The notes beneath the pieces are model-generated. The model was not told the DNA's origin. It did not search any database and worked only from the letters and a program-made list of their open reading frames with translations. From Pyrenopolyporus hunteri (taxonomy: Eukaryota; Ascomycota; Sordariomycetes; Xylariales; Hypoxylaceae), in the NCBI GenBank assembly GCA_902806595.1, contig CADCXC010000001.1, positions 434,001 through 498,000 on the forward strand: DNA of 64,000 nt, given 5' to 3'. Of this stretch, positions 1-12,100 are shown piece by piece (within the stretch, counting starts at the first letter, position 1; the number at the start of each line of letters is the position of its first letter). The translations under genes were made by a program, and so were the position numbers.

Positions 1-189
1 TAGCAGTCACTGTAGAGCAAAAGAGAGCTTAGAATTAGAAAAATCGCGACATTCTTAGCATTGAACACAAAAAATTGGTTACACAATTTTGACTGCCTCC
101 AACCCCCTATAATAACCGATTTCAATGCACGTTTTGTAAAGCAGAGCATTTCACGAACCTTTCCCCCTCGTTGCATCCCAGTCCAAGTT

Positions 190-2409
190 TTAATCCTGCT
201 GCTCGAGCAGGATCTTCAAAGCCTGAATCGTGACCTCGACAACCTCAGCCCGCCGGCTGGTCTTCGCGCACTCTTTCAGAACCTCGATTCCGTTCTTCTC
301 TTTGATTTCCTTGCGCGCCATCTTACCTGCTTCTCCTTCGCATGCGACCATGTTATAGACGACGAATACGCCTCGGTGACGTAGATCTTCGCTTTTCTCG
401 CCGCAAAGGCCCAGCACTACCTCGATACCGCGCTTCCTCTTGACGATGCCGGCCACGACGGCTTCGTACGCGGTGAGAGAAGCTAACGCACCGCCGGCTG
501 CGCTTCTTGTTCCTTCGTCTTCGGCATCTGCGAGTGCGAGTAGGATATGTAGGCGATTAGCGGCCTGCGGGTTATCGGCTGCGTACAGAGCGACACCTTC
601 GACGCTCTGCACTAGGTTGCAAACCAATTCAACAGCAGCCTTAGAAACTAGGGGGTTAGAAGATAACAACAGCTCCTCGATCTCTGACCACGCATTGCGA
701 ATGATGGTCACCCGCGTGTCGTCGTCCGTCGACGCTAAGTTTGTGAGCGCCATCAGCGCCTCAAACGTCGGTAACAGGTCTCGGGTCTCGGCTGTAGGGT
801 CAGAAGAAAGGAGATAAATTAGCGGCCGGATTGCCGAGTTCTGCGGACGAGCGCGCGTGCCACCGAATACGAGCGTCGGGTTTGTGCTGATTAGTATACG
901 AGCAAGTGCCTGAGCTGCGGTACGCTTGGCCTGGGACTCCGAATCTGGTAAAGCACTGACGGCGGCAATAAGCAAGTTAACGGCCCCTTGTTGGGCGAGC
1001 TGACCTCGTAAACTGGTTGTGACAGATAATGCCGAGATAATGGATACGATGAGATTTAGCGAAGCGACCGAACCGTGCCTACTGTGCGTTACGAGGACTG
1101 GTACGATGCCGGCCTCGAAAACTCGTTTACAACGTTCCGAGACGTGGTCGTCGTCGTTTAAGGGATTCGACGGCGCCAGCTTCCCGGCAGCGTCGGCGTA
1201 AGCCTTAAGCTGGGCCATCTTCTTCTCTTCCTCGGATTGCGTTGGCTGGTAGCGAGTTAGATTCACGAATATGCTTAGAGCCCCGTACGTAAGCGGGGAC
1301 TTTGCGGGCGCGTTGCCCAAAATCTTGACCAGGGCCTTCAGAAGTTCCTTGTTGCGCGCGACCTCCTCCTTAACCGCGGGCTGGATGGTTGCGTAGGCCA
1401 ACCCCTCCACCGAGTACTTCGTCCCGTGTTCCGAATCTTTTAGTATCGTCGAGCTGAACCTCTTGGAGAGATCCTCGATGCTGGTGTTCGCTTGCTGTAT
1501 TCTATCTTCGGATCCTTCCGCCGTCTGTTGCGCCGACGACGGCACCGCCTGAAGCCTTCAGGTCAGCCCAGCTCCATTCCCGGCCGCGCCGAATCACTGC
1601 CATCGAAGATTTTCGAATGTGGGAGGTGACGTGAGCGGAAGCTTTAGGGTGCCTACTCTCAGTTTTGCTAGGATGACCGCGGCCAAGTTCTGGACTGCTT
1701 CGGAGTGTCTCCTCATGGCAATCGAACCTTCGGTAACGTGCACCCCGGGATCCGCCGCGTGGATGGACTTAGCCAGCTCGTTCGGGTCTTGGTCAACGAC
1801 TTCTTCTAACCAGTCAGTGCAATATTTCCGGATAGCCTCGCGACACTGCGCATTCATGGAAGCGGCGTTAAGCATTTCCAGGCATGCGGTCTCGACCTTT
1901 CTGCTTTTCCACTTCCGTCGCATCAGGGGGTTCAGGCTAGGCAGAAACCCTTCGCTCAGGAATATGTCAGTCGTCACGTCCGGGGCGATGGGGAAAATGG
2001 CGGCGGCGACGCAGAAAGCGACGATGTAGTCGTCGTAGGTGCCCCTCTGGACCCGGTCGAAAAAGAACTTGCGTAGAGCCTCGTTTCCTTTATTCCCGGC
2101 CGCTTTGAGGTAGGCGGAAGTAGTCAAGACCGCGTGGCCACGGACCGAATCGGCCTGCCTCATGTCGAGGTAGCCGAGTATAGTGTCTAAGCATACATCA
2201 TCGATGACGTCGCAGATGGACTGGTCTTTGTTCTTTGTTTCGATATCGTCGTTCAAAAGTTTGGTCAGACGGTCAAGTTCCCTGCAGGTGTCGTCATCCT
2301 CCTGGCCGCCTTCCATGAGTCTGGCCAGGATGAGCTGCGTCTGCTCCACGTTGTTCAGTTTGGCCATCTCCTCCCGGTTGGAGGTGAGGACGATGGGCGA
2401 CTCGTCCAT
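190..2409 (-). CDS. cro1: UCS-domain myosin chaperone, CRO1/SHE4/UNC-45 family
   Basis: Two exons: 2409-1598 and 1555-190, joined across a 42-nt GT-AG intron (1597-1556) that has a CTGAC branch site close to its AAG acceptor. The product is 725 aa and starts at the ATG at 2409. The intron is needed because two in-frame TGA codons lie between the two open segments; a different acceptor at 1549 would break the frame. The protein is alpha-helical and armadillo-like throughout. Its C-terminal half resembles the UCS domain of fungal CRO1/SHE4, which folds myosin motor domains for actin-based transport and cytokinesis in the cytoplasm. There is no N-terminal TPR domain, as is usual for fungal members, and the length matches the family. 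Family assignment rests on recognition of the whole sequence, not on catalytic residues. It is transcribed away from Tfb4. Confidence 0.9.
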
Positions 2410-4092
2410 TGCGTCCTATGGATGGATGACAACTAAGCTATTGTCGAGACTCTGATTTATAATGAGATTTAAGAATAGAAGAAGAATGGAAGATGTATGA
2501 GTAAGCCGGAGTTCGACGGAGTAATAGAGATAGAGAGAAATATGGTAGCGTGCAAGAGGCCTACGCCTTGTCAGCTATAGCCACCTAGTGGGTTAGGCTG
2601 ATGTTCTTGGGGTAGTAGTTTGATGAAGGGCTAGCTATTCTCTGATTAAAGAGATCTGCGAGAGTATGAATAGGTACCTAGGTAACTAAGATGTGTGTTG
2701 AAGACAGAGGGGAGGGGATGAATGTAGCAAGCGTATGATTATATAGATATCAGGACGAGAGATCAGCCTTCTCATGGGCTAGGGGCGCTTTATGATAGGT
2801 TCGGGGATAAATATGAGTAATGAGTCTTGAGGTGGACGCGTGACAACTATAAAGCGGCTAGGGCAATAAAGAAAGCATACACAGACACACACACGCACCT
2901 TTTCTTACCTACGTCAGTTTTGATCCGACTGGCTGAGCCTTGATCCCGGCTTAGCTGCAAGTATAATCACGAAGGATTTGGTTTTAGCCCTGGGTTCTAG
3001 TCTTGACGAACCACCCACGGCCGTCTTAAGCTGGGAGGTATATCGCTAGTGAGTTTCGCTCCGAGCGAACTAATTCGACTGGGCGTTGGTTAGTCGCTGC
3101 AACCTAAATTAATCTCAGACAAGGTGAGCGAGAGAGACACCTTTGCGGAGAGGACCGAGCTGGGGCTAGACTGGTCGGTTGAGAGAGCATGCAACATGCC
3201 GCAAGTAGCATCTTACTGTATAGAGAGGGATACGGATGTGGGGGGATAAACCACTCACGGTTGTTCGTTGGTACAGTAGCTGGAAGTATGTAGGATTTTC
3301 GTCTGTCACATGCGCGTCGGTTAGAGACCTAGGTACCTAGGTAGGTATGTAGCTAGGGATTATCTGAGCGACGTATTGGAAGATATTGGAAGTAAAAAAA
3401 AGAAACGAATATTTGGAGGAGAGAGGTTAGTCGGATGTAGGTTAAAAGTATGGAACGAGATAGAAGTTCTAGGCTTTGAGGTGTTTGAGGTTGCTCTGCT
3501 CAAGGGAAACTAAAGTTCAGTAAAATACCCCGCTACGAGTTTGAGTTTATAAGGTATTGATGTCAAGAGGCAGGCAGGCTAGGCAGGGTAGGCAGGGTAG
3601 GTACCGGTGTCATCACCTATGTAGTAGGTGCGTATACGCTAAGACGCCAATAAGGTTATCGAGACCTTCCACACATGCACCGACATGATAAAGCCGCTGC
3701 AGGGGGGGTTTCCGTAAGATCTGCCCAAAAATGACGTCTAGCCAATTAATCATGTGAGCTGTCGGCTTTTATGTAACCTCTGGTGCATAGCCACTACCCC
3801 GGCTTAGCCCGGCATTGAGACGCAGGCGCGTGCTACATAAGGTTAGGGTTAGGTGCTAATTACGGTATATAGGCAATATCTTTGTATTCCTACGCTTGCG
3901 CTAGAGGCAAGGTACCTACCATTTAGCTGCATCCCTATTATGATATAGTAGGTGGGAGAGCTGTTGTGGATCTTTCTCGGTGAGCTCGGTGAGCTGGGTG
4001 GGTTCGGTGAAGATAAGATGGTAATCAGCTCTTATCGGTCTATAATCGTTATCCGCGTCTTCATTCCAATCCAGAAATTCGATGCTTACCTT

Positions 4093-4130
<38 letters not shown>

Positions 4131-4352
4131 ACATTCCACATACATGTAGCCATCATCAACAGTTGTTTCGGCGACGGCAATACTTCCATGAATATCTCTC
4201 TTAACCAAGTTACAGGTTCAATTTCAGGGGATTTGAACAATAGCGCACATAAGTATCTCCTTTAGCAAAGAAAGCGGCCTCCGAGCCCTTCTTTTTACCT
4301 TCTCCCATGACATAAACGAACTCCCCAGCATCGACCCATAGCAGCCGGCAGG
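2410..4352. other. divergent intergenic region between CRO1 and Tfb4
   Basis: I see no gene in these 1.9 kb. The interval must hold both promoters, since the flanking genes diverge. It contains several copies of a TACCTAGGTA-type palindrome (near 2,672 and 3,330), short G-rich GGCAGG/GGTAGG repeats at about 3,570-3,605, a CA-rich patch near 2,880 and a CT microsatellite just before Tfb4. A TTAGGGTTAGG stretch at about 3,843 is only two telomere-like units. Confidence 0.6.
4095..4128 (+). repeat. (CT)n microsatellite
   Basis: About 16 uninterrupted CT dinucleotides lie some 225 bp upstream of the Tfb4 start codon. Pyrimidine tracts are common in fungal core promoters, so this may be part of the Tfb4 promoter or 5' leader; that role is inferred. 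Confidence 0.85.
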
Positions 4353-5516
4353 ATGAATCGCATCGACGCCTCGAATCACTACAGCGATTCAGCATCAGCA
4401 ACCAGCCAGATCCCGTCTCTCCTCACCATCGTCGTTGACACTAATCCCCGCGCCTGGGCCGCCCTCGCCGACCTCCTGCCCATCTCCAAGGCCCTCGCCA
4501 ACCTGCTCGTCTTCGTCAACGCCCACCTCGCCTTCGGCAACGATAACCATGTCGCCATCATCGCCGCACACCCTAACCGCGCCGTCTGGCTCTACCCTCG
4601 GTCACCCAATCCCGACCCACGCACCGCCGCCTCCTCGTCGTCCTCCAATGGCGACGTCGAGATGACCGACGTCGACGGTCGACAGGACGGGGGAGCATCG
4701 GCAGAAATAGTCGCCTCCGCCAACAAGTTCCCCCAGTTCGCCCAGATCGAGACCTCCATCCTGACCTCCCTGCGCGCCCTGATCGACAGCACCACGCCCT
4801 CCGACCTCAACCCGACTACGCTGGTGTCCGGGGCCTTGACCCTCGCGCTGTCCTACATCAACAAGATGTCGCGCGCCCTCGAACCGGCCAAGACCTCCTC
4901 AGACCCAGCGAACCCGTCGTCCGGGGCACCCAACCCGTCCTCATCCTCCTCGGCGGCCGTAACGCCCGCGGCGACGCTGCACTCGCGCATCCTGGTGCTC
5001 TCGGTGTCGGACTCGGAGCCGGCGCAGTACATCCCGACGATGAACGCGGTGTTCGCCGCGTCGCACGCGCGCATCCCCGTGGACACGCTCTCGCTGCACG
5101 GGGTGCCGACGTTCCTGCAGCAGGCGGCCTTCATCACGGGCGGGACGTACCTGTCGGCGGCGTCGAACCCGCGCGGCCTGCTGTCGTACCTGATGTTCGG
5201 GTTCCTCGCCGACGCCGAGGCGCGGCGGTCGCTCGTGTCCCCGACCCAGGACACCGTCGACTTCCGCGCCGCGTGCTTCTGCCACCGCGACGTCGTCGAC
5301 ACCGCCTTCGTCTGCAGCATCTGCCTCAGCATCTTCTGCGCCGTCCCCGACAACGCCGAGTGCCTCACCTGCGGCACCAAGCTCGCCCTCGGCTCCTACG
5401 GCGCCAAGCCCGCCGTCGTGCCCCGCGCCCGCAAGAAGAAGAAGAAGGCCCGCGCCAACGGCGTCGGCGGCAGGGAGGAGACGGGCAGCGCCACGGGCAC
5501 GCCCGCGCCTACTTAG
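4353..5516 (+). CDS. tfb4: TFIIH core subunit Tfb4 (p34)
   Basis: Single exon, 387 aa, from the ATG at 4353. Tfb4 is the p34 subunit of the TFIIH core and acts in RNA polymerase II initiation and nucleotide excision repair in the nucleus. It binds the Ssl1/p44 subunit. The N-terminal two thirds is the von Willebrand A-like fold; it opens with a hydrophobic strand ending in VVDTNPRAW (around residue 27). It carries a low-complexity Ser/Pro insert at about residues 175-205. The C-terminal zinc finger is complete: Cys308, Cys310, Cys322, Cys325, Cys330, Cys338 and Cys341 follow the CxCH...CxxC...C...CxxC pattern of the family. A Lys/Arg-rich tail follows. Third-codon positions are strongly GC-rich, unlike the neighbouring intergenic DNA. 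Confidence 0.95.
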   Translation: MNRIDASNHYSDSASATSQIPSLLTIVVDTNPRAWAALADLLPISKALANLLVFVNAHLAFGNDNHVAIIAAHPNRAVWLYPRSPNPDPRTAASSSSSNGDVEMTDVDGRQDGGASAEIVASANKFPQFAQIETSILTSLRALIDSTTPSDLNPTTLVSGALTLALSYINKMSRALEPAKTSSDPANPSSGAPNPSSSSSAAVTPAATLHSRILVLSVSDSEPAQYIPTMNAVFAASHARIPVDTLSLHGVPTFLQQAAFITGGTYLSAASNPRGLLSYLMFGFLADAEARRSLVSPTQDTVDFRAACFCHRDVVDTAFVCSICLSIFCAVPDNAECLTCGTKLALGSYGAKPAVVPRARKKKKKARANGVGGREETGSATGTPAPT

Positions 5517-6232
5517 CCGTGAGGCAGTACTCCGCTGTCGGGCCGTCTAATGTACTAATACTTACGATAAAGTCATCATCATCGCAGTCATCATCACATG
5601 GAAAACGGGCTGGAAGGGGGGCCTTGTATCATATTGGTTTGGGGATTTGCATATACGTTTCCGGCGTCTGGCACAGGACGAGAACATTGTGAATTAACAA
5701 GAAAGAAGCATGGGCGTGATTATGAAACAGACCGCTCATTTGAGGCGTGCCTTATATCTTTCTATTATGTACCTTCTAAGTTGTGTAGGTGATCACAATG
5801 CCCCAGTCGTTAATGCTATTTCTTTCGATTCGAGGATAGCCACTCTATCGTTCCGTCAGAACGCCAGTCGTTGTCCCGAGTTAGCCATGACTAAAGCAAA
5901 GGTTGGTGTCCATAGGTAAACTACAAAAGTCCCGCCGAATAGAGGACTAGAATAACAGCGGCTGATATGCAAGTGGCCGTTCGAAGGTATCTCGATAACC
6001 CCAGTCCCAATGCAACGTAATTCGTCAAAAATCTAGGTGTATGAATAGGAAGGATGAGGTGAAGATCCGAAGATCCGAAGACCCTAAAGGATTAGCGGAT
6101 AGCCGGGGTGCGAAGTGAAAAGAGACCGATAGGCGCCATGGAGCATTTTCGACGCGGAGAGTTCCCGGAGGGTTCCGGAGGAGAAAAGGAAGTCGACGGT
6201 TGGAAACTAACGCCCAACATTACTTGGTCGCT
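5517..6232. other. convergent 3' intergenic region
   Basis: This lies between the stop codons of Tfb4 and the taspase gene, which converge. I see no gene; small open frames here lack any recognisable feature. A short direct repeat (GAAGATCC/GAAGATCC) lies near 6,062. Confidence 0.6.
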
Positions 6233-8161
6233 TTATAGGTGAATTTTGCGTCCTCCTTGAGCAATACGAGCCACGCCGGAACTTCCTTCTTGGACTCGCG
6301 ACATGACACAAGACGGCTGAAGGTCGTTGGAACCCATTGATGCAACGGCGAACGAGTCGGTATTATGCGCGAAATACAAATAATACCCTAGGGGTGCCTT
6401 CTTCACGGCCATGACGCCGATGGCCCCGGCCGAAGAGGAGTATTTGACGCCAGGGTGCTCCTGAAAGTCATTAGCGATGAAACCCTGGAGAATGGCGCTT
6501 TCGTCTTCCTCGGCTACGTCTCTTCCGCCCGGTCCACGACGTGTGCCCTGGAATAATCGGTCCGCGCATTTTTGCGACGCCATTGTGGTAGCCATATGTT
6601 CACCTGTACCGCTCGTTACGGCGGCAACGGCGACACCATCGCCGTCCTTCTCGTCGGCTGGGATTACAGCCGTTCCCACCCCAACTAAGGCCGCTGGCCC
6701 GATCCGTCCTCGATGTTTCATGCCAATACCACCCGAAGACGACCCGGCTGCAATCTTCCCGGACATGTCAATCGCAATCGCGCCTACTGTATCGGTAATC
6801 CTGTCGGTGTCATCCCCATCCCCATTTTTACATAGATCCGCGGGTGGAGGCAGCCGCGAATGATTGGGATATAATGCGGACGTAGTAGTAGGAACCGGTC
6901 CGGAAGGAGACGGAAAAGAATCCGTAGAAAAGTCAGGATCGGCGCCATCGTGGAGAGTCGGCCCAACTACGCCATTAGACACTGACGTACTAGAGTCCGA
7001 CTTCAAAGATTCACTGCTCGGTCCGAGATTAAAACGCGGGCGTTTCGGGGCTGGTGATATCCCTCCTTCCAGGCTTTTGGAATTCGAGGGTATAGATCCT
7101 AAGAATCCCAGGGGGCCACGCTCTACTGGCGTTTTCGACGAGGCTTTCGCGGGGTCTGTGGTTATTAATGTAGGCGGTCCCTTATCCCACGGCGAACTTG
7201 GAGCTGGCGAGTCTGGCTGGCCCTCATTCCAGGTTCCAGTCAATATAGCAGTCGCATGGTTCGGATGCGCACTCTGGTGGACTTCATTGACGGAATTATT
7301 GCTGGCAGCTTGGTCGGAGCCGCTTGATACGGGGCTTACGGAACCTTTGCTCTCCGCACGCTTCAGATCCTCTTGCCATCTAACATATCGATCTCTAGCA
7401 TTTCTTGATACGAGCCATTGGTTAGGAACCAGCACCATACCCGATTCCTGCGCAAATTCCTTAGCGCCGTCCCCTATAAGCAAATTTGGCGGGACGCGAC
7501 GTAGAGAGAGAGGCTTGTTGCTGGACAGGAGAATAATCTTGGCTAAAGTTATCGGGTTCCTGATGTCTACAGCGCTTACTCGTAAGTATGTTCAATCGTC
7601 GTCTCTCACGGGACTACTGGTCGACTTACTAGGAACCGCGCCACAGGCTCCGCTTCGACCTAGATGATCGACAAGAGTGGCATCACACTCGACCGTCCCG
7701 TCGATTGCCAGGTTGCTTCCATAGCCAGCGTTGGTGATCTCTTTGTCCTCGAGAACTTTGATAGCAGCTTCGACAGCATCTACAGCCGAACGACCCGAGC
7801 GTAAGAGTTTGATACTTAAACGAGCAGCCCTACGACCTGTTAGGATTGCTCGACGACTAGCCCGAGGGATCGAAACGTATCAATCTGCTTACTCGTTACA
7901 GGCTTCCAGGTGTAGGCTCTCGTTGGCAACGCTATGGTACCCGGCTCCGGCATGAATAAAGATTGCTGACACGGGGAACTTTTTGCGTTTCCCCCAGCGG
8001 TCCATAGCTCCATCCATCGAAGGGATGCTGCAACTTTCTAACGGAGAAGGGGATCTCGGGCGTTTGAAAACCAAAGGTAGGCCGTCGATGCTATCGTTGC
8101 CGTCGTCAGCTTTGCCATGGTATTCCGAGCCGCCGTTGTCCTGGCAATCTCCCGAATCCAT
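6233..8161 (-). CDS. threonine aspartase (taspase-like, Ntn hydrolase, asparaginase-2 family)
   Basis: Three exons: 8161-7893, 7829-7630 and 7566-6233. The two GT-AG introns (7892-7830 and 7629-7567) are 63 nt each; the first has a CTAAC branch site. The product is 600 aa from the ATG at 8161. Residues about 65-90 carry FIHAGAGYHS...HLEACNEA, the typical start of the type-2 asparaginase/taspase fold. The middle exon gives NAGYGSNL and GTVECDA, as in taspase. The nucleophile is Thr416 in DTVGAIAIDMSG, followed by the glycine-rich GSSSGGIGMKHRGRIG. By family analogy the precursor should cleave itself just before this Thr to form alpha and beta subunits, giving a protease or amidase that acts after Asp or on Asn. 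A long Ser/Pro-rich, probably disordered insert (about residues 227-413) precedes the Thr. Its substrate is unknown. Confidence 0.9.
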
Positions 8162-9062
8162 ATGGGGACCTAAGAGCTGGGATCTTGTGGAAGATATTGA
8201 ATTCGTCTGGAACTAGACCGCCACTCTCTAGGCTTTCCTCTTACACGAAATCAGACAATTCGGGGTAACATGGGGGCCGCACAAGTATAATCGAGATCTT
8301 GACGACCTTAAAATTGTGTATGGCTTCCCATATGCTTTGGAGGAGACGATTCCTCTGTTGCTCAAACTGAGACGGTCGTAGGCTCGGGTTCCAAGGGTCG
8401 TCTGCCCACCCAAGTTAGGGCTCGCAGCTAGTTCTAGAACTGGGGTATGACCAAGAACATCCGATATCAGGGCCTTTCTGAGGAATCGTTGAAGTGCTCT
8501 AACCCGTGATATCCAAATCGAGAGAGAATGGGTGCTCTAGACGGCTGAGGGACGGGGAGGCTAAGTAGCAGCCGGGTACGACTTATACATAAGGTAGCGT
8601 CGACGAAGACGAAGCTACGTAATAGGAACAATGGACGAGGCCAAAAGCTTGGCGGACAGGTACCGTCTTAGGGAATGTGGTAGTCCGTAGACACAAGTAG
8701 AGGGTTAATACCATGTAATCAGTGCTACAAAGCAATAGAAGAAAGACATGCGCAGTATTGGAGTAATACGACGTTGTTGAAGCGCGTAGAAGTATAAGTA
8801 GGAAGATTTCAAGGAAGTGGAACGAGGAATCGGTGGAAGATAGGATGATGTAGAAGCAAATGCCTCTCTAGCAATTTACCAGCGAAAATGATTCTTGGCA
8901 GTACTGAGCGAGACACAGGGATTTTTGATGTTGGAAGTTGAAACCTTGAAGACAAAGCAAAGTTTTGTTAAGAGTGACTGTCAAGTTGTCGTGACTGAAG
9001 AATTACCCACGATGAAGGGGGAGGGAGGAAGCTAGGTATGCATCTTAGGTACCTGTATACCC
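8162..9062. other. GC-normal intergenic flank left of the AT-rich element
   Basis: Base composition is ordinary and no gene is evident. The DNA shows no RIP-like decay right up to the left inverted repeat. It includes the presumed taspase promoter and ends with a GGTACCT-containing sequence. Confidence 0.6.
9048..9056 (+). repeat. candidate 9-bp target-site duplication, left copy
   Basis: GGTACCTGT lies 6 bp outside the left inverted repeat. The identical 9-mer lies 5 bp outside the right inverted repeat (44,016-44,024), in the same orientation, and the match does not extend in either direction. GGTACCT-type motifs are frequent in this genome's intergenic DNA, so coincidence is possible. Confidence 0.45.
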
Positions 9063-9122
9063 TGGCCCAAATGCCCGAAACCGCCAAACCGCTAAAACTC
9101 ATAATTTCATAATCTAATTATA
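9063..9122 (+). repeat. left terminal inverted repeat
   Basis: Aligned with the reverse complement of 43,951-44,010 without gaps, 47 of 60 positions match. The core AAACCGCCAAACCGC (9,078-9,092) is identical. From 9,093 to 9,122 all eight mismatches are transitions, mostly G-to-A or C-to-T in the left copy, as RIP produces. The outermost 20 bp differ mainly by transversions. Weaker similarity, with many transitions and small gaps, seems to run on to about 9,190. Confidence 0.85.
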
Positions 9123-12100
9123 CAGTTTATATAAAATATATACTACGTCTTTACTATACAGTTAACACTAACCGCTATTATAATAATTAATAAATTTTAA
9201 CGTTATTTACTATTATAATTATAATATATTTTAACGTTATTTTTTATTATAATTATAATAAATTTAAAAATTATTTTATTATAATTTTAAATATTAAAAT
9301 ATAATTCGAATTAATAATTTAATTAATTTATTTACGAAATTATTTTACGATATTATTATTAAATTTTAACGTTCGAATTATTTAATTTAATTTATTATAA
9401 TAAATAATTATATTTTAAAAATTTTAATCGTTTTAAACGTAATATTCGAAGTATATTATTATTAAATAATTTATTTATTATCGATATATATCGATAATAA
9501 AATAAAAATTATTTTAAATATATTAATCGATTTAATATACCTAAATACGTTTATTAAATATAATTAAAATAATAATTTATTAAATCGATATTAAATTTAA
9601 TACGTATTAAATCGATATAAATATTTATTTTTATCGTTATTATAATAATATTTTACGTAAACGTTATAAAAATAATTAAATATAATAATATAATATCGAA
9701 AAAAATTTTATTTTATTTTATAATTCGTGTAAATACGTTTCGAAAATAAAATAATATTAATTATTATAACGTAAACGATTAAAATTTATTAAAAATCGAT
9801 TTAATTAAAATAATTTAATTAAAATTTACTTTTATAATTATTAATTAACGATTAATATTATATAAATTTTAATTTACGATATTTTTAATTTCGATTATAA
9901 ATATAATTATTAAAAAATAAAATCTATTTAATTTTTAATTATAAATAAATATAATTAATTTAATAAATTCGACGATATTAATAAAATTTAATAAAAATAA
10001 TCATATATTTAAATTATTAATTATATAATTAATAGTTTTATTAATAAATATTTTTCGAATTTTTATTAAAATTTAAATAATATAATCGAGTATATTAATA
10101 TTTTTTTTTTATTTTAAATTATTTATAATAATCGTTAATAAATAAACGAAAAACGTATAATATAAATCGAAAAAAAAAATAATTTTTTTATTAAATTTTA
10201 ATTAAAAATTTCTATTTAATTTTAATTAAAATTTAATTTATTATTAATAAAATCGAAAATTTTTATATAATTAATAAATTTATTTTTTCGTTTAAAAATA
10301 TCGATAATTTAATTTTAAAAATAAATACGATGTTATATTCGAAAACGAATATTTTTCGATAAATTAAATTTTTTTTAAATTAATTTTTTAAGGGAAAATC
10401 GAATAAAAAACATAATAAAATTTTAAATGTTATTAATTCGATAATATTTAAACGATATCGATAAAATAAAAAATTCGAATTTTTATAATTATATATTAAA
10501 TATTAACGGTTAAAGTAATAATTATTTAACGTTAATAAAAGTTATATATAATTATAAAAATTAAATTTATTTATTTATATATATATTTAAACGTATAAAA
10601 CGATACGTTTTAATTTTTTTATTAAAGTTAATATAATTAATAAACGATATTTTTTTAAAAAAATATATTAAATAATGAATTTTTATTATATTATTAAAAA
10701 AAGTAAAATAATAAAAATAAAATTATTTAAAAAGGATAAAACATTACGAATATATTATTTTATAATTTTATATAAATTTTATTTAATTTTAACGTTACGT
10801 GTTACGAAAGTAGTTCGAATATATAAATATATAATAATTTAAAAATAAATTAATAAAATTTTCGAATCGTATTTTAAATAATAACGAAACGTAATAATTT
10901 TTAAAATAATATATTTACATTAATTATTTTTAAATTAACTTATGTTTTAAATATAAATATTAATAAAAAATAAGTTTTAAAAAAAATTATATTTATTAAT
11001 TTATATTATATTTTAATAAAGTTTAATCGAAGTTTTAATTATTTATTATATAATATAAATAGTATTTATTAAATAAAAGTATTCGTATTTTATATATGTA
11101 ATTTAAACGTATATATAAATTTATAAAAAGAAAATATATATAAAAAAAATTAATTTTTAAAAAAAAACGAAAAAAAAAAAAAGCTTTATTTTATTTATAT
11201 ATCGTATAATACTTTTATAATTATTTTATTATTTAAAAATATTTAACGTTAATTTTATTAAATTTTAACATTTTTTATATTATTAATTTTTTTTTAATTT
11301 TATATTTTTTATATGATAATTAAGTTAAAAAACGTATTATAATTATAAAATTTAACTTTACGATTAAAAAACCTTTTATTTAATTAATTTATTTATAAAA
11401 ATATTTAATTCGATTTAATAATAAATTTTTTTTATTATAAACGATTTTAACTTTTTATTTTTATTAATTAATATATATTTTATATTTCGAAGAAAATTTT
11501 TTATTATTTAAATATTTTTTTAACGTAATAATTAAGTTTTTTTCGAACTTCGAAAATTAATTAATACGTTAATTATATACGTTTTAAATTTATAAAAAAT
11601 ATTAATTTTTACGAAAAATTTTTAACGGAAATATTTATTTCGTAAAAGTAAAATATATTTTTAATAAGATATATATTTTATAAAAAAACTTTAATAAATA
11701 TTACGATAAAAATTTTTTATTATTTTCGATTTTATATAAATATATTATAAAAATGATTTAATATTTATTTAATATTTAATATTTACGTTTTATTAAATAA
11801 CGACGTTTAATAATTTAACGCGGTTAAAGTAAATTTCGTTTTTTTATATTTTTTCGCTATTTTTAAACTTTATATAATACGAAATACAATTTCGAAATAA
11901 TATTAAAATATTTTATTTAAGTTTATTTTTAAGATTAAATATTTTTTTTTTTTTATATATTCGATAAGTTAATAATTAATAAAAATGTATTAAATAATTA
12001 TCGATTAAAATAAACGATCGAATAAATTAACGTTAAAAATAATTTTTAAAATATTTAATTAATATTAACGAATATTTAAATAATAATCGTTATTTATTTT

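Noticed and set aside
1549..1597. 49-nt version of the CRO1 intron
   Set aside because: It would shift the reading frame; the 42-nt version keeps it.
3838..3853. Telomere repeat (TTAGGG)
   Set aside because: Only about two units are present, in the middle of a genic region.
4853..5380. Long antisense and alternative frames across Tfb4
   Set aside because: GC-rich codon use leaves several frames open by chance; only the plus frame encodes Tfb4 with its zinc finger.
6864..7667. 267-codon plus-strand frame opposite the taspase gene
   Set aside because: It is the antisense shadow of a coding exon and runs through both intron-exon borders of the real gene.
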